Assembly: GCF_047496725.1 (NCBI RefSeq)
Contig: NC_132973.1
Span: forward strand, 10,426,233-10,490,232
From: Anoplolepis gracilipes
Taxonomy: Eukaryota > Arthropoda > Insecta > Hymenoptera > Formicidae
Length of the DNA stretch: 64,000 nt
Reading direction: 5' to 3'
Below are positions 29,399 to 42,585 of the stretch, one piece after another. The translations under genes and the position numbers were made by a program. The notes beneath the pieces were generated by a model. It saw nothing but the letters and a program-made list of their open reading frames with translations. It was not told where the DNA came from and did not search any database. Within the stretch, counting starts at the first letter, position 1. Each line of letters starts with the position of its first letter.

Positions 29399-29667
29399 GA
29401 GGGGGGGGGAACGCATTCCCACCGCATTTTACAACGGGGGATAAACCGCCGCGCTGCTATTCCCGAACGTTGGGTTAGACCGCATTCGCACCAAAAATAA
29501 TCCCCTCCGACGTTGTTTCCGACGTTCCACCGATCTCTCTCCACCCATATTACGCGCTTATCTCCTTTCACCCGCTATCTTTTTCCTCCATTTTCTCTCC
29601 ATTCACCTTTTTATCTCGTTCTTCCTTTTTCTTTTTTTCTTCCTTTCGCTCTCTCTTTCTCTCTCCA

Positions 29668-29670
<3 letters not shown>

Positions 29671-29700
<30 letters not shown>
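29671..29700. repeat. (TA)n microsatellite
   Basis: About 30 bp of TA after a pyrimidine-rich block. Confidence -1.
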
Positions 29701-30011
29701 CCCCTCGATTATATACTGCGTGCCATCGCTTGCCCAATACCAAAGTTGGCTGCTTTCACCTTTGTGTTGCGTCGCGCGATAATGGACAGACAAATTGCTC
29801 TCTTTAGCCGCGAGGCAGGGACGTGACTGCATGACAGAGTTAATGTCCTTCGCGTATGGTAGAAAAGACACATCTAAATTCGTTAAATTCGTTTGTTTGG
29901 ACAAGGAACAAATGCATTAGCAGATGACCAACGAGTAACCACTGTGAATTAACTATAAAATAATGTTATTATATTTTTTATAAATGTTTATAAAATATGA
30001 ATGTAATACCA

Positions 30012-30042
<31 letters not shown>

Positions 30043-30110
30043 TCGCATATAATAGTATTACGTTTTTTAACGATAAGAATTATTCCATTACGTTATATAT
30101 GTATAATTGT

Positions 30111-30240
30111 ACGAAAATATATATCGCGAACAATCTCCCTTACACATATACAAATCATATACATATATATACATATATGTATGTATTACGTGAGATATGC
30201 ATATACAATAAGGGAGATTGTTGACGATATATATTTTCGT
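30111..30240. ncRNA. Candidate long hairpin (miRNA-like or small foldback)
   Basis: The arm at 30111-30142 (starts ACGAAAATATATATCG, ends CAATCTCCCTTA) is complementary to 30209-30240 at 30 of 32 positions, with a 66-base loop that itself folds through ATATAC/GTATAT pairs. The overall size of about 130 nt resembles insect miRNA precursors, and the stem carries a non-repetitive segment (AGGGAGATTGTT). It could equally be a small foldback transposon relic. No known miRNA seed is claimed. Transcription is likely at least as intron RNA of the dpr gene. Confidence -1.
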
Positions 30241-31286
30241 GCAACTATATTATGAATGTGATGATATCGCGAATTGACTTGTAGACTAGCGAGACGCACG
30301 TATCTAACGTCAAGAGCTTTTAATTAAAATATGGAGATCAGAGCGCAAAGCCGACCATTGTGGCTTCGAGTGGGACTGCAATAATAACAGATAATATATC
30401 GCTCGTGAAAAGCCGCTGTAACTGGCTCTTTGAAACAATGAATTCAAATCCGAGACTCGTTACTGTTGGTGGAACAATAACGTCTCAAATCCAGGTCCTC
30501 GCCGATTGCCAAAGCTATATTTATCGCAAATATTATCCCACATCTTTTCTTCGTCCGGAAGGCTAATGCACTTATTGTATTTATGTATATTAGCGTACGG
30601 TGCACTTTTTTAACCACCCTTTCAAAGTCTGAATCTACGCGATATATATCCATGACATTCAATTCGTTTCGCGTCATCGTATAAATTGCGCGCACGTGAT
30701 GTTCACCGCGACGGCGTTTTAATACAGCGCCGTTAATCAAACAGATAATCTTAACCGTACTTTAGCCGTTAGCGCTATATCGAACATATTATCGTCTGAT
30801 TTTTATTGGAATTTTACGGCTCGGTTATTACAGATGGTCGCATCACGTCGAAACGACACTCGCGCGAGTGCACACACAGAGCCAATTTGCACATGAGAGA
30901 AGCCAGATATAATAATTATACGTGAAAAATGTTAAGCGGTTTTCCCTCTCCGATTCTGCTGGGACTTGCAATTTCCCGTGATTCGATTTTTCATTTCTTT
31001 TAATACGATTTACTAAAAGCACGCACCATGAGACATATCCTCGTTAGCCCACTCTGGCTCGTTTTAGTTTACTATTGATTGGTATGCCAATCATTATCTC
31101 CATTTCACGCTACGCTACAGAATTCAGTGTCTGGTCCTCGCACCGAACATTAACGGATATTGCGAATCGATGTATTTCGATGTGACCACACACTCAATCC
31201 TTTCGGTTTGAAAATCAGCCATGTCTCAATTGTCGAAAATACACGATCAGAGAACGATGCAGTTCCTCGGATCAAAGGGAACGAGA

Positions 31287-31303
31287 ACGAGAGATAGATA
31301 GAT

Positions 31304-31358
<55 letters not shown>

Positions 31359-31367
31359 GGGAGAGAG
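31287..31367. repeat. GATA then (GA)n microsatellite
   Basis: Short GATA repeats followed by GA with occasional extra G. Confidence -1.
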
Positions 31368-32318
31368 CAACAAGCTTTACTTAAACATACTATTATTCAG
31401 TAAACCGCAGAGATTTTGCGGCTCAAGCGTAATAACGCTTAACTCGAGCGACAGAATTGATTCTTTAATTCTGATAGAGGATTTCTGATAACAGAGAAAA
31501 AAAATCTCTCTTTATAGATTTATTCCTTCAAATTTTTAATTTTATTTCTGCCTACTCTTTTTATTCTCCTACATATATATTACAATTGTTTTATTTTTTT
31601 TTTTTTTCTGTTATATTTATTCATTTAATTTCTCGAAAAAGCAGCTTAATAATATTAATTACATTAGTAAAATTATAAATGACAGTTAGGAGTATTATGA
31701 CGCTTTCATAATCCAATATTATCTACTATTATAGTATCGCTACATTTTCTATAATATTAAACTCTGTGCGGATGTCTCTCTGAATGTGGAGAAATGCACT
31801 TTAAGCACGTAGACAAAAGGAAACTAGAAACACAAAGGAGAAAGGAAAAAAAAACATAAAAGAATAAAAGCGGAGGACAAGCCACAGAAGACGAGAGGAA
31901 GGTTACGTTTTATGAGAGAACATATAAATTTCTATTCCAAGGCTGAGAATCGGGCAAGGAAAAGAGATGACTTTATCGATCGCATCTAAAATTTACCGTT
32001 ATCTAGATACGGTTGGACAATGTTTTAACAAATGGAAAAAAAATCTTAAATTTAACCGACTCGAAGATCCGATAGTAGGACTCACCCACCAAAGCCGCCA
32101 ACTTTCTTCATCCAACAGAAAGATATTGGAGTTTAATTGGGAGCACGCGTATCTGCACTGTATTTCGCTGTTGTTCGCAATAAAACTGAAAGTTACCAAC
32201 ATTCAACATCTAATAATTTAAAAATCGAGTAAAATTTAGAGAGCGTCAATCATTAATTTTTTTTCTCTTTACATAATTCATAACTTGTATCTCGAGAAAT
32301 TCAATTCGCAAAAGTGTA

Positions 32319-32915
32319 GAGTAAACTCGAATAAGATGGCCATAGTTTTTCAAAATGCAAAAAACCTACTTTTATTTTTGTTATTTTTTAATAGTGTTTG
32401 GCATATTATTTTCACTGAATCTTAAATTACGTAATATTATCGAAATTAAAAGGAAAATATTTAATTGAAATTTTATAATAATTTTATATTATCAAAATAG
32501 TTCAACATAAGCATTGGCCATCTTACCCAACTTTTAAGGAAAAGATGACCATAGTGGACGGAAAGGTGGCCATAATATTTATAAAAAAATAGCGAAAACG
32601 AAAATAAAAATTTAGGTCATATAACAATTTACATATCTTTATAATATGTCTAACGTCGATTACGATAGCTTAACCGTAATTTATTGGACGTTATAACAGT
32701 TTTTAGTGGACAAATGAAAAACTTTGCAGATAATTAAAAATAAAAATATGATATAAGATTCACAATATCGTTATTTCGAACAATGTATGCGCATAAACTA
32801 TTGTAAATATCGATTATCTTTGATAATGACTAAAAAAGCGCACTATGTAACGATTATTGAAAAATTAAAGCCTATAGCCATCTTTTCCGTATGGCTATCG
32901 TATCCTAATTTACCC
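32319..32915 (+). mobile_element. GATGGCCAT-family TIR element, copy 1
   Basis: A 597-bp element flanked by TA on both sides, consistent with a TA target-site duplication. The 5' end is GAGTAAACTCGAATAAGATG and the 3' end is CCTAATTTACCC. The GATGGCCAT-type motif recurs at both ends and in inverted form in the middle (TTGGCCATCTTACCC near 32513), next to AAGATGACCATAG. It shares almost the whole length with copies at 36642 (inverted) and 38699. There is no open frame for a transposase. TA targeting and TIRs suggest a Tc1/mariner-superfamily MITE, which is inference. Confidence -1.
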
Positions 32916-35257
32916 TATACATACTGCATCTGCAAACGTAAAAAATCTTGATTAGAAGATAATGCGTTTCACACGGCCAATAATTGATAATAACTCGTTG
33001 ATATGTTAAGCATATATGTTAAGCTCAATCGTATACTATAACAACCCATTGTTTATCATTCCATTGTAGGCATCTGACAATGCAATATGCTTGAGCTAAA
33101 CCGAACGCTACTAAGCTGCGGTGATCTGTCATATACTTGGATCAACACCTTAGGTGTGTATTAAGTGATTTATCCAGGTGCATTATAGGACGTGTCAAGA
33201 GTCACGGAGTAATTGGGGAAGAACGAATGAATTAGTGCTAATTCGGATCATCACAAATTAACAGCTTATATTTATTATATATCGAATAACATGATATATA
33301 TTGTGTGTTGTTACGTATAATGACAGTACAATTTTACAATTTAAAGAAGAGAATAAAATATTACTTATTTTTTAAATATATGAATAATACAAAACAAACA
33401 ACTAAGAACATAAACAACCTCTTTTTCCGACTTTCCAATTATCGTATTCAATATCGTTTCTCCATTTAATTAGGTGGAATCATATAAGAGACGACTAAAT
33501 GCTATTCATACACAGGAGTAATCGATTGCTGATAACGTGACGAATAACCTACTGTATTGGAACTCGAGTAAATGAGAGCGTAAAATGCAATGTGCGTGAA
33601 ACCGAGGATTATTGGGAAATAAGCCAAGTGCGCTGCAGTGAAATACTATTTACGGTTGAAAATGATGCTTTGATTGGCCATTGAAATTATATATATATAT
33701 ATATATAGATATTCACATGCATTTTTACCCAGGTTAGTATTATAACGCACACAATGTGTGAGATAAAATATTTCGAAATTTATTTTAATCAACTTTTATA
33801 TACATAAATATATATTGCGTTATATATGTATATTATATATGTATATATGTTCATATATATATATACATACATACACATACATATATGTATATTGCACAAC
33901 AATAATTTATGAACTATTCGTTGGGGCTGAAGAATTCATGTTAATCAAATCAGACTTTACTAAGATCACATTAAGTTGGCGTCCTATTTATCTGCCGGTG
34001 AAAACATCGTCTGCTCACGGAAATTGATCGGCCCATCTCGAATTAAATGAAAACGCAATTACTGCATTGGTTTAATCGCGCATCGTCGATCACCCTGACG
34101 TTGTACGAGTGACTAACGAACCAGTGGCAGACATTTCCCGACTCATGTTGATTAATACTTGCGCACTGGCCTTTCACGTTTATCGATCAAGTGCATCGAC
34201 TAATTTACTGCACAATACAAAGATAAATTCGTGACCAAATAAAATAATTTCTTGTTCGTGTTAAAGCTAATCAATGTACAGTACATCTGGTGCAAAGTCA
34301 CAAACTAGGGATTCGCATCAAATGGAATGAAAAAAAAAAAAAAAAAAAAACAATAACATTATATTTTATTGACATTAAACTCACGATAAGATCACGGACT
34401 CGACGTACGAGAAACCACCGCTGTCATTCCCGTGAAATTCTCAAATGAATAAATGTACGTTGAATTTCGAAATTTTCAAGTGTTTGCGCAATTTGCGCAA
34501 ACTCTAATACGACTGGACCGTGACGTAAGTACGGCGATTGGAGGACGCCTCATTAAAACTTAATCCCGCGGTTCCGAAAGGTTTTCAAGGAAATGGAACG
34601 CAATTCCATACGATGAAATCCCGCGAAACTATCTCCCTCTCCCCGCGATACAGAACTGTGACAAGTGGTAGAGTCAACGTTTGATGATGACACTTTCATC
34701 GTGTACGCAGTCCCCCGCGATAACAGGAGTTCTACCTATCCCCTGAGTTCTTCTATATTACATAGAGTAAGTTGTACCAGCCTTGTGCCTCGCTTCGCCT
34801 CGCCTCGCCTCGCCTCGCCTCGCCTCGCCTCGTCTCGGGATATAAATTCAAAATTATGCAAGTAATGCATAGTTTCTGCCCTCGTACATACCAAGCGCCG
34901 TGGAAGAATGGCCGGATGGGATGAGTCGCGATAATAGACCTTCAGTGATAAAACGCGGTCTTATAGTGAAACGGCTTACGTCGGCCGGTGTGTCGTCGGT
35001 GCGAAACTATTACCGGCCGGTTGACGAGATATAACTCAGTCGTGTAAGGCTGTGCTGGCGAAAAACGAAAGCACAATGATAATTTTCGATGGAACGAGGC
35101 GGAGGATAAACTGTTATGGAGGAGAGAATGAAACTTTTAAACGTCAGGAGAAAATTTGTTGCGCAGAAAAGCGTATCCGTATAAGACGTATATAAGTATT
35201 CCGTATAAAAAGGTAAGAAGACAATTTGTGATTGACTTTGTACTTTCACTACATTAA
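32916..35257. other. Intronic DNA between mobile elements, no gene seen
   Basis: AT-rich, with (TA)n near 33689, an A run near 34328-34351 and a CGCCT pentanucleotide array at 34788-34836. No exon seen. Confidence -1.
34788..34836. repeat. CGCCT pentanucleotide array
   Basis: About nine to ten units of CGCCT with one TTCGCCT and one CGTCT variant. It is a GC-rich simple repeat in an AT-rich setting. Confidence -1.
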
Positions 35258-35820
35258 TACAGAATGTCCCATTTTAAGGGTGCGCCCCAAATAACTTTAT
35301 TATTTTTGATTTTAGAGAATGTTTCAGACAAAAATTGTATGTTTCAATATTTTGACATCAAATACGAAATATCTCGTAAAATATTAATTTTTCGACTTTT
35401 TTTTTAAAGAAACAACCAGGTATTTTCTTTATGATTATTATTATGTGCTAAAAAGTATTAAAATAAGATAAATTGATATTTTAAATAATCGAAAAATTAA
35501 TATTTTACAAAATATTTCGTATTTGTTGTCAAAATATTGGAACTGTCAAGCCTCATAACCCGAAAAATACTTAATAAAAAAATATTTAATTATAGTGTTT
35601 TGAATAACTCTCGAGATAAGCTACGAAGAATATGTAATAAAAAATAGTAAATTCCATTTACGAAATTAAAGGTGACCTTCAAATGACTATCCAGGGTCAA
35701 ACCAATGGTACCATTTTATAGCCTCCTCGAAACCATACAACTTTTGTCTGAAACATTTTTCTCTAAAATCACAAATAATAAAATTATTTGGGGTGCACAT
35801 TTAAAATGGAACAGTCTGCA
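35258..35820. mobile_element. Nested foldback element (ACAGAATG ends)
   Basis: The outer arms, about 35258-35320 and 35760-35820, are inverted repeats sharing CCCCAAATAA and TTATTATTTxTGATTTTAGAG. A second inner pair, 35341-35396 and 35489-35539, shares ATTTTGACAxCAAATACGAA. About 200 bp (35540-35739) is present only on the right side. There is no coding frame. It is a non-autonomous foldback or MITE that probably suffered an internal insertion or asymmetric loss. Confidence -1.
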
Positions 35821-36641
35821 TAATGTATAACGATATATTTTCTAAAGCCCTTTAAAACCTTTTTATTTGAATCAAATAAAATAATATCGCATTTTAAAAG
35901 AACAATGATTGTAAAGAGGAGAGATGTAACGCAAAGGAAATATTACGGAACCTATACAATAGTACGTTAACGGGAAATACGCAATAAGGAGAGAAACGCA
36001 TTCAGACGTATATGTCGATTGGATCGTAAGGTATTGAAGATGAGAAATTCCGTTCCCTACTTTGCTCTTCCTTCACCGGACGGCTAACACGCGAGTTGCG
36101 GAAGAGAGAGGAAGGAATGTAGGTTCCGTCTGCTCTGAAACAAGCTTCGTAAAACCACTTATTTGTTCGATAGCAGACCAAAAGACGACATTTAAGGTAT
36201 GACTCGAGGGGTGATCTTCCGCCGCTTCTGAGCCTCCGCTCGGCTGTCGACAACGGGCAACTCACGGAAGACGAGAGTAAATATTAGTAAAGAGGAGGGC
36301 GGGCTTGTTTGTGGAGAGCGATTTAATAGCGAGGCCTGCAATTTGAATCACAAATTCCGGCACGCTTACACGGAATACCGCACGGCTAGAAAATAATTAA
36401 GGATTTATGGTTTTCGTATAAATTTGCCTAATTCGCGTACGCTCGACAGTGTTCCTTCATCGCAACGAAACCTGCGCGAAACCTATCTCGTACATTCTAT
36501 TATTATCGAAGCATATCGTGGCCGAAAGTATTCTAATCCATCGCTATAAGCTAGACTTATCGCGCGCGCAAACTGCTATTTTATAAAGATTCTAAACATC
36601 TCGTAAAATGTTGGATTCGCTAAATGTCACGTTTCATGATA

Positions 36642-37238
36642 GGCTAAACTCTGGGGTATGATGGCCATACGAAAAAGATGGCCATAGACTGTAATTTTTT
36701 CAATAATTGCTTTAAATGCGCTTTTTTAGTCATTACCAAAGATAATCGATATTTACAGTAGTTTATGCGCATACATTATTCGATATAACGATATTGTGAA
36801 TCTTATATAATCATATATTTTTACTTTTAATTATCTGCAAAGTTTTTCATTTGTCCACTAAAAACTGTTACAACGTCGAATAAATGACAGTTAAGTTATC
36901 GTAATCGACGTTAGACATATTATAAAGATATGTAAATTGTTATATGACCTAAATTTTTATTTTCGTTTTCGCTATTTTTTTATAAATATTATGGCCACCT
37001 TTCCGTCCACTATGGTCATCTTTTCCTTAAAAGTTGGGTAAGATGGCCAATGCTTATGTTGTACTATTTTGATCATATAAAATTATTATAAAATTTCAAT
37101 TAAATATTTTCCTTTTAATTTCGATAATATTACGTAATTTAAGCTTCAGTGAAGATAATATGCCAAATATCATTAAAAAATAACAAAAATAAAAGTAGGT
37201 TTTTTGCATTTTAAAAAACTATGGCCCGATCTTTACCC
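36642..37238 (-). mobile_element. GATGGCCAT-family TIR element, copy 2 (inverted)
   Basis: The same 597-bp element as at 32319, in opposite orientation, again flanked by TA. It begins GGCTAAACTCTGGGGTATGA and ends GGCCCGATCTTTACCC. The interior reads as the reverse complement of copy 1 with scattered substitutions. No coding potential. Confidence -1.
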
Positions 37239-38698
37239 TAAGTCTGCAAAATACACGACGAGTCTTCTTCGTGATAATGAAATAATTTCTAATTTTAATG
37301 ATTAATAAAAATGTGTATGTATCTCAGGGAATAATACAGAAAAAGGGATCTCTATATGAAATTTTCTTTCCTTTAAAATGTATATTATATTACAAGTATT
37401 CTCAAAGATGAATCGCTAGTTGCTTTTGATAACAACTTGTTTACAACTCTTTAAACTTCTTCCTTTAATTTGTGATTTTTTAAAATTCTACTATTAAATA
37501 TACAGAATCAAAGTTGAAATATTCTCAAAGATTACAAAAAGTTTCTTTCTCAATACTACATCGACGAAAATCTAATTATCGTAAAAGAAAAATAATATCC
37601 TTATAAAATAGTTGTTTGTTCTTTCCAACACATCTAGTTACACTGACGATAAAAAGCGTTGATCGTCTAAAAGACTAAGTAAGTGACGCGATACTTTGTA
37701 ACTTCCGACATGGCGGAAGTCATCAAGATAGCGTACGGAAATAAGACATTATCGATCAGTGTATAAAGCTGGCACTTTATAGGCCCCGGGATAATGTACC
37801 ATGATATAACAAGTAGACGTAGTTGAAGAAGGTAGAGATGCATCGATCATTGTGACGGAGCGGATGTTAAAGAAAAATTATCGCATATATTTGAAAGTAA
37901 ACTAGTCGCCAAGATACATTGCGGAAAATAATTCAAATAGAGGAACAAGGAGCATCGCTAAAATTAATCTCAAACTTCATAAAATACGAATTACATCTTT
38001 AATTAAAAGATATTTATCGAGATCATCAAATAACAGTCCAGCCGGAAGCCCCTTCCTCTGAGAAAATAACACTTCGACTGTTCCAGTGTCCATGATTAGT
38101 ATTTGCAAGCGTACCTTTTCTTAGATTAAGTTCCAAGCGTCGCGAGAAAAGAAAACTGGTTTCCAACGTCACGAAGGCAAAGCAGGTAAACAAGTTTTGC
38201 GCTGTTTTGAGTAGTAACTTGTTATATGGCCGCGCTATATCACGCGAAAGATCTGGGCCACGTTCCGTATGAAACCGAGCCTCTGAGCTATTTTTCTCCA
38301 GCTATGTTCTCGTCGCCTTCGTTTCTCTTTTTATGCACATCACACGCCTCGTTTCAGATCTTTCGTCGACAGCTTGCCGCTACCTCTTATATATGTCTGT
38401 GTTTCTCTCCTCATACACCCGGTCTCTATCTCTCGCACAGCTGTGCGCGCGTCTAGGATGCGAGCCGCCTCGCGATGCGAAACTAACACGGGTTAGTTTA
38501 CAAGCCGACGAGGGTAATAGAAAACACCCCTCGCGTCCTACCTGTCGATATAGCCCAACGGAATTGTAAATGAGCCACACCACTCTTGTGCATTTCATCT
38601 CCGCGCACAGCCGACACATGTTTGCTGCAAAGTATGAAACATTGGAACAGAACGCGCATGCGTGAACAAAAAGGTATTGGAAATACTTCCAAATTTTA
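37239..38698. other. Intronic DNA between two element copies, no gene seen
   Basis: AT-rich on the left and moderately GC-rich near 38220-38580. Short overlapping frames at 38226-38739 on both strands have no recognisable domain. Confidence -1.
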
Positions 38699-39276
38699 TT
38701 TAAACTGGGGTAAGATGGCCATAGTTTTTTAAAATGCAAAAAACATACTTTTATTGTTGTTATTTTTTAATGATATTTGGCATATTATATCTTCACTGAA
38801 GCTTAAATTACGTAATATTATCGAAATTAAAAGGAAAATATTTCATAGAAATTTTATATTATCAAAATAGTAGAACACAAGCATTGGCCATCTTACCCAA
38901 CTTTTAAGGAAAAGATGACCATAGTGGACGGAAAGGTGGACCATAATATTTATAAAAAAATAACGAAAACAAAAATAAAAATTTAGGTCATATAACAATT
39001 TACATATCTTTATAATATGTCTAACGTCGATTACGATAGCTTAACCGTAATTTATTGGACGTTATAACAGTTTTTAGTGGACAAATGAACAAACTTTGCA
39101 GATAATTAAAAGTAAAAATATGATATAAAATTCACAATATCGTTATTTCGAATAATGTATGCGCATAAACTACTGTAAATATATCAATTATCTTTGATAA
39201 TAACTAAAAAAGCGCCCTATGTAGCGATTATTGAAAAAATTACAGCCAATTATGTCCATCATACCCTAGTTTACCG
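38699..39276 (+). mobile_element. GATGGCCAT-family TIR element, copy 3
   Basis: About 578 bp, same orientation as copy 1. It starts TTTAAACTGGGGTAAGATGG and ends ACCCTAGTTTACCG, flanked by TA. It is slightly shorter than copies 1 and 2 because of a small internal deletion. No transposase frame. Confidence -1.
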
Positions 39277-40077
39277 TATTATCTCGAAAAACTTGGCAGA
39301 AATCTGTCTTTAATGCACTGACGATAAAATCATTCAGAAAAGTAATTTATTCAATCTGCGAAATTATATTCCACACATTTATACTCCTTCTCATATCTTA
39401 TGCAAGTCACGTAATTTAAAGAATATAAAAGAGATAAATAAAAAAAGAATATGCAGAGAGAAGTCATAGATACTGCTGATAATAGTACAATTATCGTGTG
39501 CGTTACACAAATTTCCAGAATTCTTGGTTACCAGCATTTTTTCCGCTTTGCGTCTGCTCGTTAACGACGGTCCTAATTTTCACGATAAGGCGGATAACGT
39601 CGAGCGACTTATTCGACATCCTCCTCGCGCGAAGAAAGGTATACAAAAAAAGAAATGGAAAATACTGTAGGGCAAGGGGAGAAGAAGTTAGAAAAATAGA
39701 GAAGAGCGTCGGATACGAGATCGCCGGTAATTTTGAAGTCACGCACGATCGTTAATCTAAATTCCAGAGCTCTATTCTTGACGCTCTCAGGCGAACATAC
39801 CGACGTCGGCACGACGAAAATGCATCTGCCCGTGCACTAGAGTCGGTCGGGTACATCAACGAGGTGAACTGCTAATGCGAACTACGAATTGAAGTCAACT
39901 TATCGTTCGAAATGCACGATTCGCTGCGTGATATTCAAAGATATGTTTTTTATCCGTGTTTTTTAGAGCTGTTTTATATATATATATATATATATTGCTT
40001 CACCATGACTTATTTTTCTGCTTTCACATATTATATTTGATGAATTTAATATTTGTCTTATATATGTACAAGAGAAA

Positions 40078-40128
<51 letters not shown>

Positions 40129-42585
40129 AAAAGACAAAAATATCGAATATAAATCAGATTAGTTTTCAAAATTTATCTTGTTAAAGCTAGAGTAGTCTAA
40201 ATGCGTTTGCAAACAAAGTTTATGAAAAGCACTTATAAACAATGAATTTTGTCGATGATAGAATAAAATAAGTATGTGTATATTTATCATAAATATATTA
40301 ATCAGAACTTCAAACGTAATTGGTACTTCGACAAATATTATATAGCGACACTAATTAAAGCTCGTATTAAAGCCTCCAACAAAATCACAATAAATCCCTT
40401 TATCAATAATAACATATTAACGATATTAACGATATTAATTACAATTTATATATCGAAAACGGATAATATTAATAAAGCAAATCTCATCCAATAAATCACT
40501 TATCATTATATTTTTTTAAAATTGTGGAAACATTTGAAAAATTTAACGATTAATTATTCCACAGTTTTACTGTGCATATTTTCCAATTTTATCTATTAAT
40601 GAAACGAATAATTTGTTACATAATCTGCAATACAGAGTCTTTATGAGATTAATGACGTGGGGAAAAAAAATGAAACTCTTCCACTTGCAGACAGAATTCT
40701 TTAGAAATTGCTTATTAGCAATTCCGACTATGCTTCGAGAGATCGAAGCAAACGCGCTTCTATTTAAGTAATACGTAAAATTGGAATTGCACGTACGACA
40801 TTCATGATCCAATTGACATTACGAACGTCAAAGATAAATAATTCACTGTGGCGTCGCTACGTGTTTATATCGTAAACTAAAACTTTTGCGAGCAACATGC
40901 AACGTTTGCTTCGCAGATGCTTAAAGCCACTTTTTGCAACAATAGAAAGCGAACGAATGGACTAAATGAGATAAGGTGGGTTACACAAAGACTGTCAATG
41001 CTCCTCATTTGAGTGCGAATGCGCGCTGCAAACGTAACGATGCAAGAGAAACGATCATTCCCAATAGGGACATAAATTTCAGAGGCACTTGCACTCATAC
41101 CCGTTAGGTACGCAAGAGGGTATGCAGTACAGATCTGCAATGAAGTATCCATCGTCTGAACTCCGCACGCGAACAGACAGAATTATCAACCCCCGAAGGG
41201 TCGTAATTCCCGCAGCTGCCTCATACGATATATCGCCCAGCGAGATATATATACAGTTAGCATATATACAGAGAGTTGCATTCGGTATACGCTACATCAC
41301 GTACATCTGACATACTAGGCCGATGTAATATACTTCCCGTCATTTTTTTGTTTTTGTTTCTTTTCCTTTCATAAATAAGAATGATCGATTTCGACAATCA
41401 AGCGGCAATATGTACATAGCTGCTCGCGTGTAATGATCACATTTGTATTCGCGATGCATGAGTCTCGCCGATAACAAGCGAAACGATACGAAGTAATTCC
41501 TGCGAGCCGAGAGACAAAGAGACACGTCTTGGTAGACTCCATTACCTCTTGAGACGATCTGTTTTTCATCCTCGTCGCACGGGACGTGGACGCGAGAAAA
41601 ATGCCTCGGGATAAAATAAAAGTCGCGCTTGGTAGGAAGAAGGGTGACAGCGCTCACGAGGGATGCTCGATTTAACCCCGCTCTACGGTAAGGAAGAGGA
41701 ATCGATGGCTCGCACACATTCAGAAGATAAATCCTCGATAACCAAGAGGACAACCCCGTTTGAGCCAATAAGAGAGGAACGAAAATACGCTCCCGCCCTT
41801 AGCGATTTAACTCTTGTTTCCATTGTAGCGCGCGTGATCGTGATAAGATCAGCATTTCATTCGGAAAACGACGCGTTTATCTCAATAGAGAGTAACGTTT
41901 ATCACGTACTAAAAGATGATTAGTGTCGTGTTAAACGAAACGACTTACGGCCATTTATATTTCTCGATAATTTTGTGATCAGTTGTTGGAAAAAAAAAAT
42001 AAAAAAAAAACTCACCGTTATACGTCAAGTAACATTGATTATAAATCCTTCGACTAAAGGTGTTGTTCAATATTTTTCAGAAGATATAAAAATTTAAACT
42101 CGCATTCGCGTTATATATGGCAAAAGAAATTGTGCAAAGATCGGAAAAGTCGTAAGAAGAAATATAAAGATTGAGTTGGAATAGACCGTTTCATCTCAAG
42201 AGGGGTAAATCCACCGAAAAAGGTTTTCTATTCTCTATACGGCCACGCATATTGCTAGACATTTTTCGTACGTATCACGTAGAAACGTATATAAATGTTA
42301 ACGGATAAAACTAAGCACGAAGCAAATACCTTATAGATGCAATTCAATTTTGTTGGAATAAAGCTGCGTTTGTGGACGCGTTTCAGGTTACTTCTATTTG
42401 CTTACACGTAGATAATGTAATATTTTCCAGAGTGTTGAACACAAATCACACGATGTTTACTAAAATCCTTTTCAAGTATAAGTATAACATGAATATAATT
42501 TCCGATTTTCATGTCTTGGTTTATTTTTATTTAAATGAATTTTGTCTTAATAAAATTTTATCTAAAATTATCTATATACATATAT
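39277..42585. other. Intronic DNA, no gene seen
   Basis: Holds (TA)n near 39975 and (GA)n at 40080-40125. The frames at 40877-41923 overlap on both strands and show no family match. Confidence -1.
40080..40125. repeat. (GA)n microsatellite
   Basis: About 46 bp of perfect GA. Confidence -1.

Larger units (their letters stand above)
25485..32318. other. Intronic DNA, no gene seen, with a GC-rich block at about 29.0-29.5 kb
   Basis: The Ig2-proximal end of the giant intron. Open frames at 26504-26962, 27272-27554 and 29023-29571 overlap on opposite strands, carry microsatellite-derived or Arg/Ser-rich translations, and match no known family. The block at 28985-29490 is unusually GC- and CpG-rich for the intron. 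Confidence -1.

Noticed and set aside
29023..29571. 182-codon minus frame, longest minus-strand frame here
   Set aside because: It lies in a CpG-rich block with comparable plus-strand frames and includes a (GA)n-derived Ser-Leu run. No family match. Kept as a possible regulatory block instead.
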